From positions 1 to 22,674 of IMG/VR virus record IMGVR_UViG_3300021405_000367: a stretch of DNA of 22,674 bases, one strand, 5' to 3'. Every line of letters begins with the position of its first letter. The first letter of the stretch is position 1. Shown in pieces: positions 19,706-22,674 of this stretch. Origin of the DNA: a virus. The translations under genes were made by a program, and so were the position numbers. The notes under the pieces were generated by a model, which had not been told where the DNA came from, made no database searches, and saw only the letters and a program-made list of their open reading frames with translations.

Positions 19706-20061
19706 GGCAGGATAACCCCAGTGTTTGCGGCAAACGTCTGGATGGTCGTCACCGGGGCGACCGTAACGAGAGTGAACGTTGAGGCCGCAGTACCGGCGCC
19801 GCTAGTATAGCCGCCGATCGCTAGGTTCGACTCGTTGGATGATGCGGTACCAGGCACCCAGGTAATCGGTGCTACGGAGCAGACAAAGATAACCGTACCC
19901 GCTGGAATTGGAATACCTAAGCTACTCCCAGAAGGGACACAGTTTGCCCCGGTTGATGTCGGGCTAGTGGATTGCCACTGCGGAATAGTGTAGTTGCCGG
20001 CAAAAGCACTATTCAAACCAAGACAAAGCAGCGCGGCCGAAGCTAGAAGCAGTTTTTTCAT
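19702..20061 (-). CDS. Exported hypothetical protein, 119 aa
   Basis: Signal peptide MKKLLLASAALLCLGLNSAF-A, then GNYTIPQWQSTSPTSTGANC and a Thr/Ser/Val-rich beta domain to VILP. Two Cys may form a disulphide outside the cytoplasm. GAGG precedes ATG 20061 and promoter PL9 lies directly upstream. It shares the YTIP-x-W-x-ST-x-P motif right after the signal peptide with the next gene. It may be displayed on the host surface or be virion-associated; unknown. Confidence 0.75.
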   Translation of the reverse strand: MKKLLLASAALLCLGLNSAFAGNYTIPQWQSTSPTSTGANCVPSGSSLGIPIPAGTVIFVCSVAPITWVPGTASSNESNLAIGGYTSGAGTAASTFTLVTVAPVTTIQTFAANTGVILP

Positions 20062-20090
20062 GGCATCCTCATCAAAACCCGGAAAGAAGT

Positions 20091-20119
20091 ATTGTATTAT
20101 AAAAGACTAAGGAAGTCAA
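20091..20119 (-). promoter_or_regulatory. Leftward promoter PL9 with tandem boxes 20129-20150
   Basis: Minus strand TTGACT (20119-20114), 17-bp spacer, TACAAT (20096-20091). Upstream boxes CCTGACCAAAA and TTTGACCGAAA occupy 20150-20129. It drives 20061-19116. Confidence 0.75.
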
Positions 20120-20204
20120 GAGGAATTATTTCGGTCAAATTTTGGTCAGGCAATGGTGGCCTCTTCAAAGCAGTTGTGTGGTTCTTGAAAAACCGGAAAG
20201 AAGT

Positions 20205-20233
20205 ATGATACTATAGAAACCAGTCAAAATCAA
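20205..20233 (-). promoter_or_regulatory. Leftward promoter PL10 with tandem boxes 20242-20263
   Basis: Minus strand TTGATT (20233-20228), 17-bp spacer, TATCAT (20210-20205). Boxes CCTGACCAAAA and TTTGACCCAAA lie at 20263-20242 and overlap the stop codon of 20259-20444. The transcript would read through 90 non-coding bases before PL9. Confidence 0.65.
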
Positions 20234-20258
20234 CAGGAATTTTTGGGTCAAATTTTGG

Positions 20259-20444
20259 TCAGGCTTTACGTGGGCGCGATTTCGAACCGTCGCGGAGTTC
20301 CCACAGCTCGGCAATCAGTGCATCTATCCATTCAGGCTCGCACACCTGAGTTCTGATAAGATAGCGAACCCGCTGGGCTTGCACCTTCTGCTCAATGGCG
20401 AATAGCTGTTCGTCGGTTAAGCGCTGCTCGATCGTTTTAGTCAT
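20259..20444 (-). CDS. Hypothetical protein, 61 aa
   Basis: Helical, charged protein (IEQRLTDEQLFAIEQKVQAQ; EWIDALIAELWELRDG) with a basic end. ATG 20444 lies 10 bases after the stop of the beta-helix gene; the ribosome site AGGCGG is weak. Its TGA is inside the first operator box of PL10. It may be a small chaperone or regulator of the neighbouring exported proteins; no evidence. Confidence 0.65.
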   Translation of the reverse strand: MTKTIEQRLTDEQLFAIEQKVQAQRVRYLIRTQVCEPEWIDALIAELWELRDGSKSRPRKA

Positions 20445-20454
20445 TGCGGACCGC

Positions 20455-22260
20455 CTAGTAAGCCCCTACTGTCCACGGCGCTACACGAGTAGCACCCATG
20501 ATGTTGATTGTTGGAAGGACTCCACCGCTCGTGCCTGCGCCGATAGCCACTGAACCCGGCAGCAGATGCACATCGTATTGCCAAGACGTAGTTGGAGAGG
20601 AAGGCCACGATACGAACTGCGTGGCGTACGGAATATTGGCAGCAGGTGCGATATTCCCGTTAGCATCCTTGCCGGCTGGCCATTGGTAGCTCCAGACGCC
20701 GTTGATGTATCCCTGGAAGCCCTGGTAAAAGTTCAAGGCGACGTTGTGATCGGCAGTGACACCGGTTGTGGCGTTGACAGCGAGCTCGAACGTGTCAGCA
20801 AGGTTGTTGCTTATCCGGGTATTCGAGGTCGCGGTCCCTTGGTGGGAATTATTACCAACGGCGAACGTCGACGTGCAGTTGGGCTCCACTACGAATGTGT
20901 CGCCATCATCGACGACGGTATTGTTAGCGAACAGACCATTGTGAACGCTAGCGAAGCTTATGCCCCAGCATGTTCGACTGATGACGACATTGTTCGTGAC
21001 CGTGATGTTCGTCCAGTCGGCGTCGAAAGCATCGATGCCTTGCAGACCTTGCGGAGACGGGAGTGAGAGGTTCGGATCCGTGCGCCTGATAACCGTATTG
21101 CTATCGATCAGGACATTCATGAACTGATTGTATTTGACGCCTGCATTGAGCGCGGCGATGCTTAATGCTCCAGCCTGCCCCTGCATTCCATCATTGTGAT
21201 TGCCATCACCAGCTGTTACCCCGTCGTGCTCTCGCACGTGCGTGATAATCAGGTTATTCCCTCCGAAGTCGAGCATGTCCTCAGCTGCATGGTCTATTTC
21301 GTTATGGTCGAACAGGATGTTGTTGGCGAACAGGGCTGTGCCGATATAGACATTAGTGATGTGCGAGTCGGTAATCGACACACACGTTGTATAGGGCTCC
21401 CCGTTCGTACCGCTGCCCGCCGATCCGGTAATGCTAAACCCGGTGCGCGCGTTAGCATACCAATTCGCTGCCGTCCAAGTAGCCACAACCGTACTGGGAG
21501 CGGAAGTAGCCAAGATGTTTTTAAAGACGATATCGGTTGCGGGGAACCCAGTCCCGCCATCCTTGACGGTGACGAGCGCCTGACTTCCAGTCGTGGGGGT
21601 CCTGATGCTCTGGAAAGTAACGCCGTCGAACAGCCACTTAGTAGACGCATAAACCAGTATGTTGTCGATGATAGGTGCCTGACCTGGCCCCGGCTCAACC
21701 CTCACAAAATCAGAATTGGTTGTCTCCAGATTAGGAGCTCCGATCTGAATCGGTCCATAGTCTCCCGTCATCAGCAGAAGAGTGTCACCTGGATGGATTG
21801 GAGGGTTTCCAACATTGTCAGCGGCAAAAACTTTCCCGATGGCTTCCCCTGGGACTAGACCGGGCTCACCAGCAGTCGTGAAGTGGAGGTAGGGGATACT
21901 CGACAGCAAGGGGCGCTTGTAGCCAGGATAGGTGGTGCCGGGAGTCACGTTGGCCGTACCCCACAGACCGCTGATCGCGCCGACCAAGCTGTTCCACGGA
22001 TGCTGCTGATCGCCAGCGATGCCGGTAGCCGGAGGATTAGCGGCGTAGTATGCAGGCGTCTGGCCGGCAACTGGATCGAAATACCATTTGTTGCCGGTGC
22101 TAGTCGTTGAGGGCACGGTGCAGTTAGGATAGACTGAGTATGCCGATACTGAGTTTGGGTTGCCATGCAGAGATGGGCGCTCGACTATAGCCGAGTAAGC
22201 TGAGGCTGGCAGGAGGGCTGCCGAAGCGACCCCGAGCAGCAAACGAGTTGGAATCCTCAT
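20455..22260 (-). CDS. Exported right-handed beta-helix protein, 601 aa
   Basis: Signal peptide of about 24 residues (MRIPTRLLLGVASAALLPAS), then a globular start, and from about residue 150 to 520 repeating short beta segments with the N-rich turns of parallel beta-helices (NNLIITHVREHDGVT, NVLIDSNTVIRRTD, NNVVISRTCWGISFASVHNG, GLFANNTVVDDGD). This resembles pectate-lyase-like/Beta_helix families. DTLLLMTGDYGPIQI near residue 160 is the typical entry strand. Catalytic residues cannot be named from sequence alone. A polysaccharide-degrading or surface protein is the likeliest class. A signal peptide is unusual for a virion tailspike. Confidence 0.85.
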   Translation of the reverse strand: MRIPTRLLLGVASAALLPASAYSAIVERPSLHGNPNSVSAYSVYPNCTVPSTTSTGNKWYFDPVAGQTPAYYAANPPATGIAGDQQHPWNSLVGAISGLWGTANVTPGTTYPGYKRPLLSSIPYLHFTTAGEPGLVPGEAIGKVFAADNVGNPPIHPGDTLLLMTGDYGPIQIGAPNLETTNSDFVRVEPGPGQAPIIDNILVYASTKWLFDGVTFQSIRTPTTGSQALVTVKDGGTGFPATDIVFKNILATSAPSTVVATWTAANWYANARTGFSITGSAGSGTNGEPYTTCVSITDSHITNVYIGTALFANNILFDHNEIDHAAEDMLDFGGNNLIITHVREHDGVTAGDGNHNDGMQGQAGALSIAALNAGVKYNQFMNVLIDSNTVIRRTDPNLSLPSPQGLQGIDAFDADWTNITVTNNVVISRTCWGISFASVHNGLFANNTVVDDGDTFVVEPNCTSTFAVGNNSHQGTATSNTRISNNLADTFELAVNATTGVTADHNVALNFYQGFQGYINGVWSYQWPAGKDANGNIAPAANIPYATQFVSWPSSPTTSWQYDVHLLPGSVAIGAGTSGGVLPTINIMGATRVAPWTVGAY

Positions 22261-22261
22261 A

Positions 22262-22674
22262 TCAGTTCGGGCTCACTTGGAGGTTGATCTGAAGGATCGC
22301 GTTGAGCGGTTGCCCCACAACATTGGAGATCACTAACACCAACGCGGGGACTGTAGGAGTGGTTTGCCCCTTCGGAAGCGTATTAGCGCCCATAGCAGGG
22401 GTGGTGGTCGACGTCTGGTTGACGGGGACAGCCGACAAACCAGTCACCGGCGCACCGTTGTTCAAGAGCTCGATGGTGAAGGAGCCTTGCGAACAGAAGC
22501 AGGAGGCTGACACGATCTCAGCGGACATCCATGGGGACTGCAAGAGTAAGATGGACGAGCCCGCAACCACAGGTGTATTGGTATCCCACGGCAAAACAAG
22601 CTGCGTAAGCATCGTGGTTACGGATGCACCTGGCGCACCTGGCGCACCTTGTGGCCCTACAACGCCTGGGATGC
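22262..22674 (-). CDS. Collagen-like repeat protein, partial at 5' end
   Basis: The frame is open to the right edge of the window and ends at TGA 22264-22262. Before the internal Met at 22612 it reads Gly-X-Y triplets (GIPGVVGPQGAPGAPGAS), so the true start is outside and the protein is a collagen-like fibre. The C-terminal 116 residues form a beta-rich head domain (LVLPWDTNTPVVAGSSILLL; AILQINLQVSPN). Phage tail-fibre and host-surface proteins often use such a stalk plus globular head. Cotranscribed with the beta-helix gene, whose ATG 22260 overlaps the last base region (TGATATG). Confidence 0.75.
   Translation of the reverse strand, partial: IPGVVGPQGAPGAPGASVTTMLTQLVLPWDTNTPVVAGSSILLLQSPWMSAEIVSASCFCSQGSFTIELLNNGAPVTGLSAVPVNQTSTTTPAMGANTLPKGQTTPTVPALVLVISNVVGQPLNAILQINLQVSPN

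Larger units (their letters stand above)
20078..20264 (-). repeat. Tandem duplication of a promoter block (PL9/PL10)
   Basis: Two diverged copies of about 73 bp (20078-20151 and 20193-20264, offset about 114 bases). Each contains GGAAAGAAGTAT, a -10, a -35, an AATT stretch and the paired GACCAAAA boxes. The copies differ mostly in the spacer. No gene lies between them. Confidence 0.7.

Noticed and set aside
21196-21858. Plus-strand frame of 220 aa
   Set aside because: Antisense to the beta-helix gene, which has a signal peptide and repeat pattern; no ribosome site.
1-22674. CRISPR array, tRNA or rRNA genes, insertion sequences
   Set aside because: No regularly spaced direct repeats with spacers, no cloverleaf or rRNA-like sequence, and no transposase or terminal inverted repeats were recognised by eye.

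Overview
The window is a piece of a tailed double-stranded DNA phage or prophage-like genome. It holds a large terminase, a putative small terminase, a DUF1073-type (Acb1-like N-terminal fold) portal protein, a run of about thirty very small early-type genes, the front part of an ATP-dependent DNA ligase, and a tail-fibre/secreted-protein module with a beta-helix protein and collagen-like repeats. Promoters are of the sigma70 type (TTGACA/TTGATT, 17-18 bp, TATAAT) and the Shine-Dalgarno sites are classical. Signal peptides, a DUF3309-like small membrane protein and the style of the small proteins suggest a Gram-negative host, perhaps an alphaproteobacterium; this host call is inference only.

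Layout. (1) Positions 1-11.7 kb: densely packed leftward genes, mostly 33-150 codons, often with stop/start overlaps. They are grouped into operons separated by repeated terminator-promoter junctions near 2.3, 5.0, 7.3, 8.95 and 9.65 kb. The leftmost gene is a DNA ligase cut by the window edge, so replication genes probably continue to the left. Four of the small proteins (2802-3251, 6041-6493, 10701-10919, 11476-11694) form a paralogous helix-turn-helix family with a C-terminal YQHVRNV...PLKR signature. (2) 9.6-10.3 kb: an AT-rich stretch with inverted repeats and no convincing gene, ending at a strong leftward terminator. (3) 11.99-13.45 kb: a 484-residue leftward protein of uncertain function. 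It diverges from the packaging module across a 190-bp control region with operator-like repeats. (4) 13.6-19.1 kb: rightward packaging/head module: putative small terminase, three tiny membrane proteins, large terminase, a small protein, portal, and a coiled-coil membrane protein. (5) 22.7-19.1 kb: leftward module of exported or structural proteins: collagen-like/fibre protein (partial), beta-helix protein with a signal peptide, a 61-residue protein, two related signal-peptide proteins, and a small 68-residue protein.

Regulation is the most striking theme. The structural-module promoters at 13.58, 20.10 and 20.22 kb each carry two tandem 11-bp TTTGACCAAAA-type boxes just upstream of the -35 element. 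The early operon promoters carry a different but related upstream block (ATTTTGG-NCG followed by TTGATTGACC). Together with four related HTH proteins in separate operons, this looks like a phage-encoded regulatory network. Which protein binds which site cannot be decided from sequence alone.
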